From an uncultured Clostridia bacterium (lineage in GTDB: Bacteria > Bacillota > Clostridia > TANB77 > CAG-508), in the NCBI GenBank assembly GCA_944388775.1, contig CALXKC010000004.1, positions 1 through 52,295 on the forward strand: a stretch of 52,295 nucleotides of DNA. Direction: 5' to 3'. Shown piece by piece: positions 17,105 through 25,978 of this stretch (position 1 is its first letter; every line of letters starts with the position of its first letter). Made by a program: the position numbers and the translations under genes. Under the pieces are notes generated by a model. The model was not told where the DNA came from. It was given only the letters and a program-made list of their open reading frames with translations, and searched no databases.

Positions 17105-17162
17105 GAGGTCCGTCCCTAAATCCCTAAAATCAGGGATTTTTAGGACCGTCCCCTAATCCCTG
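17105..17162. repeat. REP-like palindrome (GGGGACGGTCCT type)
   Basis: Paired blocks of GGTCCGTCCCTAAATCCCT and its complement around a short centre. The TAG inside GGGATTAGGGG is the stop codon of the pyrophosphorylase gene (17155-17153). Confidence 0.75.
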
Positions 17163-18415
17163 TTTCTGTTCCAGAACTTTTCATACAACTCTTTTGCTGT
17201 TCTTGGACTGTCTACACCATCTTTATTTTTTACTGGTGCAAAATCATCTTCTCTTTTTCCTCTTAATATTGCTATGTCATCAAAAAATTCAAATGCATCA
17301 AATATGAATGATTCAAATTTATATGAATTTGGTTCTTCTGGTATTACTTCTTTGCCTTCTTCATCTATATATGAATTTTTCTTGAATGCGCTATGATACA
17401 TTAATGTTTCTTTACTAATTTTTTCTATTGCATCTATTGTATATAGGTTACACATTATATGTGATTCTCCATATTTAAGTTCTCCATTTTCGTCCACTTC
17501 TTCTGCCATTTTTTCTGGTAACTCTGCATATTCTATTACTTTTGGGTGTCCATTCATTTTACAAAATACTCCTACTTTTTCATGAGGGTTTGCTTTTACT
17601 ACTGATTTTGATGCTATTTGTACTCCTTTTTTTATTGCCATTCCTAAAAGCACAGTATCTGCCATTTTTAATAGAACATTATCTACTCCACCAATGAATA
17701 CCCATTTAACTCCTCTTTCTTTCATGTCTGCTAAACTTCCACTTGCTCTTAATGAAGAATATGTACCACCATTGCCATCAGATGCTTCTTTTATTTTCAT
17801 ATCTTTATTGATTAAAAGTTTTCCTTCTGTATCTACTAATGGTAATTCACTTTGTGTGAATATCATCACATCATCTTTGTTATATCCAAAGTAATTATTT
17901 TTCTCTAAAAATTCTACTGTTTGTTTGTTATTCTCTTTACTTGTCATAATATACCATGGAATACTTACATTGTATTTTTTATTTGCTTCTTTTAAATTTT
18001 CTGCTAATATTTCGAATAAATATTTTCCTTTACCATATACATCTAATTTAAATGTTCCTTTTGGACCTGAATGTCCTAATCTTGTTCCTTGACCTCCTGC
18101 CATTGTTACAACTGCATATTGATTTTTTTCTATAACTGCTTCTCCTAATTTTTCGAATTCATCTTTTTGCTCTGGTGTTAGTTTTGCTTTATCTAAATAT
18201 GGTAATGGTTCTATTTTATTTTCTTTTATTTCAATTTCTTTTTTTGTATTATCATATAATTCCATTATTTGATGAAAATCTATATGGTTTATTTGTTCTA
18301 TTAATTCTGCTTTTTGTTCTTCATCTAATTTTTCTAATAATTTTATAATATGTTCTTGATTGTACATTTTTAAAATGTCAATTGCATCTTGTACTTTATC
18401 CATCCTCTTTTTCAT
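17153..18415 (-). CDS. UDPGP type 1 family pyrophosphorylase (UAP1/AGX-like)
   Basis: A 420-residue nucleotidyltransferase with the signature VTMAGGQGTRLGHSGPKGTF (about residues 103-122), then a GGVDNVLLKMAD segment and an HSAFKKNSYID region typical of eukaryotic-type UDP-N-acetylhexosamine pyrophosphorylases. It makes UDP-sugar from UTP and sugar-1-phosphate; UDP-GlcNAc is the likeliest product. The first 80 residues are helical. The last residues NRNRD and the stop lie in a REP-like palindrome. Together with the downstream acyltransferase it may form a split substitute for GlmU. Confidence 0.85.
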   Translation of the reverse strand: MKKRMDKVQDAIDILKMYNQEHIIKLLEKLDEEQKAELIEQINHIDFHQIMELYDNTKKEIEIKENKIEPLPYLDKAKLTPEQKDEFEKLGEAVIEKNQYAVVTMAGGQGTRLGHSGPKGTFKLDVYGKGKYLFEILAENLKEANKKYNVSIPWYIMTSKENNKQTVEFLEKNNYFGYNKDDVMIFTQSELPLVDTEGKLLINKDMKIKEASDGNGGTYSSLRASGSLADMKERGVKWVFIGGVDNVLLKMADTVLLGMAIKKGVQIASKSVVKANPHEKVGVFCKMNGHPKVIEYAELPEKMAEEVDENGELKYGESHIMCNLYTIDAIEKISKETLMYHSAFKKNSYIDEEGKEVIPEEPNSYKFESFIFDAFEFFDDIAILRGKREDDFAPVKNKDGVDSPRTAKELYEKFWNRNRD

Positions 18416-18614
18416 CCTTTCAGTACTATATTATATTCAATCTATACTAATGGTGCTATTTTATCACATATTTTTTTTATTATCAAGTTTTTTAATCAAA
18501 CTTGTCATATTACGGAAAAATGCTCAATATATATTAACTAAAGTAATTTGTACAAACATTTTTACTGTTCAAAATACAGTAATTAAGTTACACGAATTTT
18601 AAGGAGGTAAATAG

Positions 18615-20093
18615 ATGGAAAATACTAGTTTGTATCAAGACATCGCAAAAAGAACAGATGGTGATATTTATGTAGGGGTGGTAGGTCCTGTTCGTACTGG
18701 TAAATCTACTTTTATAAAGAAGTTTATGGATTTATTAGTAATTCCAAACATAGAAAATAACTACAAAAAAGAACGTGCAAAAGATGAATTGCCACAAAGT
18801 GCTGGTGGCAAAACAATAATGACAACAGAGCCTAAATTTGTTCCAAATGAGGCTGTTGAAATAACTTTAGATAATAATCTAAAATTTAGAACTAGATTAG
18901 TTGACTGTGTTGGTTATTTAGTTGATAACGCTATTGGTTATTTAGAAGATGATATGCCAAGAATGGTTAAAACACCTTGGTCTGATGAGGAAATTCCTTT
19001 TGAAACTGCTGCTGAAATTGGAACTAAAAAAGTTATTGAAGAACATTCAACTATTGGGATTTTGATAACAACTGATGGTAGCATTACAGATATTCCAAGA
19101 GATGATTATATTAAGGCTGAGGAAAGAGTTGTATCTGAATTAAAGGCATTAAACAAACCTTTTGTAATTTTGCTAAATTCATATTCTCCTGAATCTGATT
19201 ATGCAAAAGAATTGGCCCAAAACTTAAGCGAAAAATATCAAACAACAGTTATTCCAATTAATTGTGAGTATCTAACAATTGATGATATTAATGAAATATT
19301 TTCAAAAATTTTATATGAATTTCCAGCTAGTCAAATTCGTATAAAATTTCCTAAATGGATTGACGGTTTAGATTTTAGCCACCCATTAAAGGCTGAATTA
19401 TATAAAGAAATTAAAGATGCTTTTTCAGATATTAGAGTTTTGAAAGATGTTTCTAATTGTGTAAATAAAATATCAACTACTCAAATAATTTCACAAACTA
19501 AAATATCTAATATCCAACTAGGTTCTGGTAATGTAAATATTGATATTACTCTAAAAGAAGAATTATTTTATCAAGTGTTATCAGAAATTACAGAAGTTCC
19601 TGTTTCTAATGAAGGTGACTTATTTAGCATAATTTCAGAACTTTCTAAAACCAAGAAAAAATATGACAGAATATCTTATGCATTGGATGAAGTTGAACGT
19701 AAGGGCTATGGTATTGTTACTCCTTCAATTGATGATTTAGTTTTAGAAGAACCTGAGATGATTAAACAAGGTTCAAGGTTTGGTGTAAAATTAAAAGCAA
19801 CTGCTCCTTCTATTCATTTAATAAAAACAAATGTAGAAACTGAAGTTTCACCTATTGTCGGCTCAGAAAAGCAATCAGAAGAATTGGTGAATTACTTATT
19901 ATCTGAATTTGAAAGTAATCCAAAAGAAATTTGGGAATCTAATATCTTTGGAAAGAGTTTGCATGAACTTGTAAATGAAGGCTTACAAACTAAACTTGCT
20001 AAAATGCCAGAAGAAGCACAAATCAAACTTCAAGAGACTTTAGAGAGAATTGTTAATGAAGGTAGTGGTGGATTAATTTGTATTATCCTTTAG
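18615..20093 (+). CDS. spoIVA: stage IV sporulation protein A
   Basis: A 492-residue coat morphogenetic ATPase. Walker A is GPVRTGKS (residues 24-31), followed by the SpoIVA-specific stretches LPQSAGGKTIMTTEPKFVP and VDCVGYLVDNAIGY. The C-terminus ends GGLICIIL, the short tail that binds SpoVM and the forespore membrane. Made in the mother cell, SpoIVA polymerises into the basal layer of the spore coat. Full length. AAGGAGG lies 9 bp before the ATG. I could not identify a convincing sigma-E promoter by eye. This gene is strong evidence of an endospore former. Confidence 0.97.
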   Translation: MENTSLYQDIAKRTDGDIYVGVVGPVRTGKSTFIKKFMDLLVIPNIENNYKKERAKDELPQSAGGKTIMTTEPKFVPNEAVEITLDNNLKFRTRLVDCVGYLVDNAIGYLEDDMPRMVKTPWSDEEIPFETAAEIGTKKVIEEHSTIGILITTDGSITDIPRDDYIKAEERVVSELKALNKPFVILLNSYSPESDYAKELAQNLSEKYQTTVIPINCEYLTIDDINEIFSKILYEFPASQIRIKFPKWIDGLDFSHPLKAELYKEIKDAFSDIRVLKDVSNCVNKISTTQIISQTKISNIQLGSGNVNIDITLKEELFYQVLSEITEVPVSNEGDLFSIISELSKTKKKYDRISYALDEVERKGYGIVTPSIDDLVLEEPEMIKQGSRFGVKLKATAPSIHLIKTNVETEVSPIVGSEKQSEELVNYLLSEFESNPKEIWESNIFGKSLHELVNEGLQTKLAKMPEEAQIKLQETLERIVNEGSGGLICIIL

Positions 20094-20163
20094 GAGGGAT
20101 TTAGGGGACGGTCCTAAAAGTCCCTCCTTTTAGGGATTTTTAGGACCGTCCCCCTAGTCCCTG
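20094..20163. repeat. REP-like palindrome between spoIVA and the transglutaminase gene
   Basis: A GGGGACGGTCCTAAAA arm is repeated in inverse order around CCCTCC. It starts at the base after the spoIVA stop and forms the last 17 codons and the stop of the convergent transglutaminase gene. Confidence 0.8.
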
Positions 20164-21277
20164 ATAATGTAGGATAACTAAAGACTTTTCCACCCTCTGT
20201 AAATTGTCCACTTGGTGTGTGGTCTTGCATAAATTCACTTGAGCCTTTTAAGAAATATCTATATCTTGAACTTTGGCTAACATATCCAGTTGATGATACT
20301 GGATCATCCCATGTACAATCTATCGCATACCAATTTCCATTTAATTGTACATAATTCCAAGCATGGTTTTCTGTTTGTCCTTGTGAATTTGTTCCTGTTC
20401 CAATAACTAATGTACAAGGTATTCCTAATTCATCCATTAGATATTTAAAACTTCTTGCATAACCTTCACAAACCGCTCTCCCATTTACTAATGCTCCATA
20501 AACATTGTATATATTACTTTGAGATACTGTTGTATCATATTCTATATTTTCTACTAAATAATCATGTACCATTTTTATATCATCATATACATTTCCACTT
20601 CTATTTTGTAATATTTGATTTTTTACTTGTTCTATTTGACTAATTGCATTTTCTACTTGTGCTTGTGATGTAAATTCATCTATAAAATAATTATTTTCAT
20701 TACCGTTATTTATATACACATTATATGTAATACTATTTCCAAGAGTTGTAGTTTCAATATTTAGATACATTTTATTTGGACTCAAATAAAATATCTCCGG
20801 ATTATCATATGTATATGCTTCAATTGCGGATTGATAATATTTTCCTAACAAATCACTACCATTTGCTTGATTTAATATATCTGAAAAGCTATTTCCTAGG
20901 TCAATTCTATAAGTTCCACTTTTCATGTTTTCTTTATTACTTTCAAATGCTTTATAAATTGTTTGTGATGGTTCTTCTAGTTGATTATAAAAATATTTGT
21001 CTACTGTTACATTACTATAATCAACATTGACAGCAGTACTTTGCCCGCTATCTTGTATTTGGTCAAATGGATTTTCTATGATTTCTGGTGTTTTTATATC
21101 TTGGTCTATTGTATTTCTATTTTGATTTTCAGAAATTACTGTTTGCACACCTTCAACTTCTGCCCCTGCTTGAAGATCTTTAAATTCTTGCCAAAAAATC
21201 ATTCCGAAAAGTGCAAATACAGCTATTATCAAAATTGTTACAATAGATATAATAAATGTTGCAAGTCTACTTCTCAT
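20114..21277 (-). CDS. membrane-anchored transglutaminase-like protein
   Basis: A 387-residue protein with an N-terminal membrane anchor (about residues 7-28), a variable linker, and a transglutaminase/protease-like core in the C-terminal third. The Cys-His-Asp triad is visible in GRAVCEGYARSF, ENHAWNYV and AIDCTWDDP. It most likely acts outside the membrane on protein or peptidoglycan-linked peptides. The final residues (LSGTRGTVLKIPKRRDF) are encoded by a REP-like palindrome and are probably not part of the fold. Between spoIVA and ger genes, so a spore-envelope role is possible. Confidence 0.83.
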   Translation of the reverse strand: MRSRLATFIISIVTILIIAVFALFGMIFWQEFKDLQAGAEVEGVQTVISENQNRNTIDQDIKTPEIIENPFDQIQDSGQSTAVNVDYSNVTVDKYFYNQLEEPSQTIYKAFESNKENMKSGTYRIDLGNSFSDILNQANGSDLLGKYYQSAIEAYTYDNPEIFYLSPNKMYLNIETTTLGNSITYNVYINNGNENNYFIDEFTSQAQVENAISQIEQVKNQILQNRSGNVYDDIKMVHDYLVENIEYDTTVSQSNIYNVYGALVNGRAVCEGYARSFKYLMDELGIPCTLVIGTGTNSQGQTENHAWNYVQLNGNWYAIDCTWDDPVSSTGYVSQSSRYRYFLKGSSEFMQDHTPSGQFTEGGKVFSYPTLSGTRGTVLKIPKRRDF

Positions 21278-21329
21278 ATCTTTTGTTCCCTTCTTTTTTT
21301 GTTATCATTGATTTTTATAATATCTATTG

Positions 21330-21404
21330 GTTGATAATTGATTTCAAAAAAATTGGTGGATATCCTTAAAAGGGGGACCAATTTTTTTGAAATCAATTAT
21401 CAAC
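21330..21404 (-). repeat. long hairpin with conserved apical motif (member 2)
   Basis: Perfect 27-bp inverted repeats (21330-21356 and 21378-21404). The minus-strand core reads GGTCCCCCTTTT then AAGGATATCCACC. It lies in the divergent space between the transglutaminase and gerAA genes, so it cannot be a simple terminator of either. Confidence 0.85.
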
Positions 21405-21523
21405 ATAAATACTATTTAAAATCACCTTTCTATTTTATTATATCATTTTTTTATAACAATTAATAGTATATTTTCCTATATTTTTGAAATACTAATTAAA
21501 AATATATTTTTAAGGAAGTGGCT

Positions 21524-23219
21524 ATGCAAATTAAAGATTTATGGCAAAAATATTTTGCCTATACACCAGTTCAAGAATATGAATTTAATTTAACATCAGA
21601 TCCTGAACAAAATTCTCAAGCACAATCAGATAATGTAGAAAATCCACAAAAACAAATTGAGAACATTTTTCCTAGTTTATCTGTTAATTTAGAATACATG
21701 AAAACAAGATATAATTTAATGATAAACAGTGATGTTGTATTAAGAGAATTTACATTAAATGCTAGAGGAAAACAATATAATGCTTTTCTATTCTACATTG
21801 ATGGCATGGTAGATTCTAACATATTAGATGATTTTGTTTTGAAGCCATTAATGTTACGTAATAAAAGTAATATTTATGACGGTAGCCAACATAAGGTTGT
21901 TTCTGAAGCAGTTGCTAATAATATCACCGTTAGAAAAGTGAAAAAATTTGATTTATCATCATATATCATGAGTTGTCTAATGCCTCAAAATAATGTAAAA
22001 ACACAAAATAAATTTTCTGATATTATATCTGGAATTAATTCTCGGAAATTGTGCATTATTTATTGATACATTATCAGTTGCTTTTGATATTGAAGTTAAG
22101 GGTTTTAAACAACGTAGTGTTGATAAACCATCAAATGAAATTGTTGTAAAAGGCCCTCATGAAGCATTTGTAGAAAATATTCGTACAAATACATCTTTAC
22201 TTAGACGAATAGTAAATTCAGAAGATTTAGTAATAGAAAATGTAGAAGTTGGAAATCTTACAAAAACAAAATGTGCAATATGTTATTTATCTGATATAAC
22301 TAATGACGATTTAATCGCTGAAGTTAAATATAGAATTAATAATTTGGATATAGCTTCTTTACTTTCTTCTGGTCAATTAGAACAACTAATTTCTGACAAG
22401 AGTTCTTTAAATGTTCCTCAAATGTTAGCAACCGAAAGGCCTGATAAGGCTAGTAGCTATCTATTAAATGGAAGAGTTGTAGTTTTAGTAAATGGATCTC
22501 CATATGCATTAATTATGCCAGCAGTTTTAAATGATTTTTTAAGTTCACCTGATGATATGAATGAAAAACCTCTTTTTGCAAATTTTCTAAAATTTATCAG
22601 AGGTTTTGCAACATTTTTGACCTTGCTACTACCTGGTCTTTATATTGCAATAACAAGTTTTCATCAAGAATTATTGCCAACAGAATTGTTGTTTTCTATT
22701 TTAGCATCTAGAGAGAATGTACCTTTTCCAAGTTTTGTTGAAATTTTCTTATTAGAAATTTCATTTGAATTAATACGTGAAGCTGGACTTCGTGTTCCTT
22801 CTCCTCTTGGACCTACTATTGGAATTGTTGGAGCCTTAGTGTTGGGACAAGCTGCAGTTTCTGCTGGTGTTGTTAGCCCAATTTTAGTTATTGTTGTTGC
22901 AATTACAGGAATTTCATCTTTTGCTATACCAGATTATTCATTTGGATTACATGTACGTATAACTCGTTTTATATTCATATTTTTAGGATATTTATGCGGA
23001 TTTCTTGGAATTGCATTAGGGTTATTTGTATATTTATCAATGATGGCTGGAACAACATCATTTGGAGTTCCATATATGACTGGTGTTTCTCCATTGGAAA
23101 AAGTAAAAGGAAATACTTATATTCTTCCACCTATTTGGAAAAGAGAATATCGTTCAACTTTCCTTCGTTCTAAAAAGGAAAAGAAACAAGCTAACATTTC
23201 AATGAAATGGAGAGATTGA
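21524..23219 (+). CDS. gerAA: GerA-family spore germination protein (A subunit), frame-shifted
   Basis: Nutrient-receptor A subunit. The first frame runs from 21524 to a TGA at 22066 and carries the N-terminal soluble domain. The correct sequence continues from 22044 in the +1 frame (GNCALFIDTLSVAFDIEVKG) through the membrane half (GLRVPSPLGPTIGIVGALVLGQAAV) to 23219. The shift lies in the conserved GINSGN motif: TCT-CGG-AAA instead of TCT-GGA-AAT, one extra C at 22043. The rest is intact. Start at ATG 21524 (AAGGA spacing), not GTG 21518. Either a mutation, a sequencing error or recoding. Confidence 0.9.
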
Positions 23220-23267
23220 AAAATAATTACAATCAAATTTGTTACTTAGAAAGGATTAATAGTAAAA

Positions 23268-24401
23268 ATGAATAATTCAAGGATTTCAGTTCCAGAAGCT
23301 ATTAGTGTAATTTTAATTGTTTTTGTTGCACACACTTTGGTTTCTTTACCTAAAAGTCTTTTAAATGTTACAAGTTCTGCAACTATTATTAACTTATTAT
23401 ATGTTGGTATTATCATGTTTTTTCTTGTTCTTTTAATAGTAAAACTTTTTAAAGGGTTTGCAGGTCAAGATATTATTGATATTTCCAGCTTTCTTGGTGG
23501 ACCTGTTTTTCAAAAGATTGTAGGTATGATTTTTATATTGTATTTTATTTTTAGTAGTAGCATTTTGCTTAGAAATTTTTGCGAGTGTTTAAAAACAGTG
23601 TATTATCCAATGACTAGCCTTTTCTTTATACTTCTTACTTTTATTATTGCACTTTGTATTTCTAATAACTTTAGTTTTTCTGTTACTGCTAAGATTAATT
23701 TGATTATTTTGCCTATAATTTTTATTAGTATATTATTTATATTTTTTGCTAATAACCAGAATTTATCTTTTGAAAATATGACACCTATACTTGGTAATGG
23801 CCTTTTTGATACTTTTGTTACTGGGCTTGGTAACTTAGGTGCTTTTGGCGGAATTGTGTTTTTATATTTTATTTCTCCATATTTAAAAGAGCCTAAAAAA
23901 TTCAAAAGAATAGCAATGATTTCAATTGGACTTTCTATTATTTATCTTATAATTTGTGTTGCTATAATTCTTTTGACATTTACATTTTTGTTAAAAGTTG
24001 ATGAAATTATGCCTCTGTATTCTGCTGCAAGATATATTGAATTTGGCTCATTCTTCCAAAGGTTAGAATCTATCCTTTTATTGATATGGATTATTGGTAT
24101 GGCTTGTTATTTTAGTATTACTCTTCACATTACTATGAATATCTTTAAGAACATTACTAATATTAGAAACTCAAAACCGCTTCTTGTTCCTTTTGCTTTA
24201 TTGATGCTTTCTATTAGCTTATTACCTTCTAATTATAGTATTTCTAAGTATCTGGAGACTGATATATATCCTCGTCTTGTTATTTGGATTGGGCTTGTTC
24301 TTAGTACATTAATTTTATTACTTGCTTATTTGAAAAAACGTATTGGAAAATTTTCTAGTAGTTTAAAAAATGGAAATGTTTCTGTAAATGTTTCTAAGTA
24401 A
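23268..24401 (+). CDS. gerAB: GerB-family spore germination permease (B subunit)
   Basis: A 377-residue polytopic protein of the amino acid/polyamine/organocation superfamily, with about ten helices. The N-terminus NNSRISVPEAISVILIVFVA and the mid-protein GNLGAFGGIVFLYFI block are typical of spore germination B subunits, which form the germinant-binding channel. It lies 48 bp after gerAA and 26 bp before gerAC. AAAGGATT is the ribosome site. Confidence 0.92.
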   Translation: MNNSRISVPEAISVILIVFVAHTLVSLPKSLLNVTSSATIINLLYVGIIMFFLVLLIVKLFKGFAGQDIIDISSFLGGPVFQKIVGMIFILYFIFSSSILLRNFCECLKTVYYPMTSLFFILLTFIIALCISNNFSFSVTAKINLIILPIIFISILFIFFANNQNLSFENMTPILGNGLFDTFVTGLGNLGAFGGIVFLYFISPYLKEPKKFKRIAMISIGLSIIYLIICVAIILLTFTFLLKVDEIMPLYSAARYIEFGSFFQRLESILLLIWIIGMACYFSITLHITMNIFKNITNIRNSKPLLVPFALLMLSISLLPSNYSISKYLETDIYPRLVIWIGLVLSTLILLLAYLKKRIGKFSSSLKNGNVSVNVSK

Positions 24402-24427
24402 TATTTTAAAAAAATGGAGTTTTAAAA

Positions 24428-25651
24428 ATGAAAGTATGGATTAGACGTCTATTTATTTTAATTATAATGATAATATTTTTAGTAGCTTTTTCTGGCTCTT
24501 ATTCTGCTTTAAGTATCGACAATTTGTCAACTGTTGTTGCAATAGCAATAGATACTTCTGATACTAATCAATTACGAATGAGTTTCCAGTTTACTAATGC
24601 CTCTTCTGTTTCAGAATCTGGCTCAACAGAACAATCTCCTTCAATTATTTATAGTATTGATTGTTCTTCAATTAGCAATGGCATTAACTTAATGAATACT
24701 TATATAGGAAAAGAACTTAATTTATCACATTGTAAGATAATTGCTTTTTCAGAAGAATTGGCGATGAGTGGAATTTCTGAAGAAGTTTATACTTTATTTA
24801 ATAATGCTCAAATTAGACCATCTACAAATGTTGTTATTACCAAGTGTACTGCAAAATATTATTTAGAAAATTCTAAGCCTTTGGCTGAAAATTTATTAAC
24901 AAAGCATTATGAAATCTTTGCTAATTCTAGTAAATCAACAGGTTATACAGTTAATGCTACTCTTGGAGAATTTTTTAGTAGCCTTATTTGTGATTCTTGC
25001 GAAGGATATGCGATTTTAGGTGGTGTTAGTTCTGAAGATAATGAAACAACTACAAGTATCGATTCTCAAAAAGATTCTTCTAACAAAGCAAATTCTTCTT
25101 CTTTAACGGGTAAAGCTACAAGTGAAAATATAGGTATGGCTGTTTTTAAAGGAGATATGTTAGTGGGAGAATTAAATTCTATTGAAACTTTGTCTTTTTT
25201 AGCAACAAGAAACGAAATTTCTAGCTTCTTAGTTTCTGTTCCAGATCCTAATGATAGTAATTCATATATAGATATTTATCTAACTCCTATTATTGATTCT
25301 AAAGTGGATGTAGATATTGTCAATGGTTCTCCATATATAAAAGTCTCTTATTCTTTTACTGGGCGTATTTATTCAATGAAAGCAGATTCTAATTATTTAG
25401 ATGATGATGTACTAGATAAAATTTCTGATTCTTGTGCAAATTATTTGGAAGCTGTTTTTTCAAACTACTTATACAAGACTTCAAAAGATTTAGAATCTGA
25501 TATTAATGGTTTTGGCAAAAATGCTAGAAGTAAGTTTTTAACGACTCAAGATTTTGAGAATTATGATTGGCTTGAACATTATTCTGATAGTTTCTTTGAT
25601 GTGTCTGTTGATGTTTCTATTCGTTCAAGTTATCTACTAACTGAAACCTAA
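24428..25651 (+). CDS. gerAC: GerC-family spore germination protein (C subunit) without lipobox cysteine
   Basis: A 407-residue protein with the GerAC fold: hydrophobic N-terminus (residues 8-21), then SIDNLSTVVAIAIDTS and the C-terminal domain ending in FDVSVDVSIRSSYLLTET. In this family the signal peptide normally ends in a lipobox Gly-Cys-Trp; here the positions read Gly23-Ser24-Tyr25 with no Cys nearby, so it would be membrane-anchored by an uncleaved helix or secreted. It is the third gene of the gerA-type operon. Confidence 0.9.
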   Translation: MKVWIRRLFILIIMIIFLVAFSGSYSALSIDNLSTVVAIAIDTSDTNQLRMSFQFTNASSVSESGSTEQSPSIIYSIDCSSISNGINLMNTYIGKELNLSHCKIIAFSEELAMSGISEEVYTLFNNAQIRPSTNVVITKCTAKYYLENSKPLAENLLTKHYEIFANSSKSTGYTVNATLGEFFSSLICDSCEGYAILGGVSSEDNETTTSIDSQKDSSNKANSSSLTGKATSENIGMAVFKGDMLVGELNSIETLSFLATRNEISSFLVSVPDPNDSNSYIDIYLTPIIDSKVDVDIVNGSPYIKVSYSFTGRIYSMKADSNYLDDDVLDKISDSCANYLEAVFSNYLYKTSKDLESDINGFGKNARSKFLTTQDFENYDWLEHYSDSFFDVSVDVSIRSSYLLTET

Positions 25652-25663
25652 ATAAAACTTTTA

Positions 25664-25735
25664 TTCTAAAAATTGTTTCAAAAAATCGGTCCCCCTTTTA
25701 AGGATATCCACCAATTTTTTGAAATCAATTTTTAG
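25664..25735 (+). repeat. long hairpin with conserved apical motif (member 3)
   Basis: Inverted arms 25664-25689 and 25709-25735 (one bulge, one T-C change) enclose the core GGTCCCCCTTTT AAGGATATCCACC in sense orientation, 13 bp after the gerAC stop codon. Confidence 0.85.
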
Positions 25736-25770
25736 ACTTATAAACTTAATCTTAATGTTTGGAGGTTTTT

Positions 25771-25950
25771 ATGTTTGATTCTTTACAATTTATTTTATTT
25801 ATTATTGTTATAGTATTTATTTTTCTAAAGGTTGTAGCTTATGGTTTATATGAGATAAAGCAAGAAAATAACAAGTTTGGCGGGATTACTGTTATTGTGT
25901 TTTCTTTGGCAGTTTCAATACTTAGTATAGTTTCACTATTTTCAATTTAA
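25771..25950 (+). CDS. small two-helix membrane protein after the ger operon
   Basis: A 59-residue protein with two transmembrane segments (about 5-25 and 40-57) joined by a charged loop (YEIKQENNKFGG). GGAGG lies 5 bp before the ATG. Its place downstream of gerA-B-C and its size recall the small D subunits reported beside some Bacillus ger operons, but I see no diagnostic motif. Confidence 0.65.
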   Translation: MFDSLQFILFIIVIVFIFLKVVAYGLYEIKQENNKFGGITVIVFSLAVSILSIVSLFSI

Positions 25951-25978
25951 TGATTTTGGGACGGAGAAAAAATTATTG

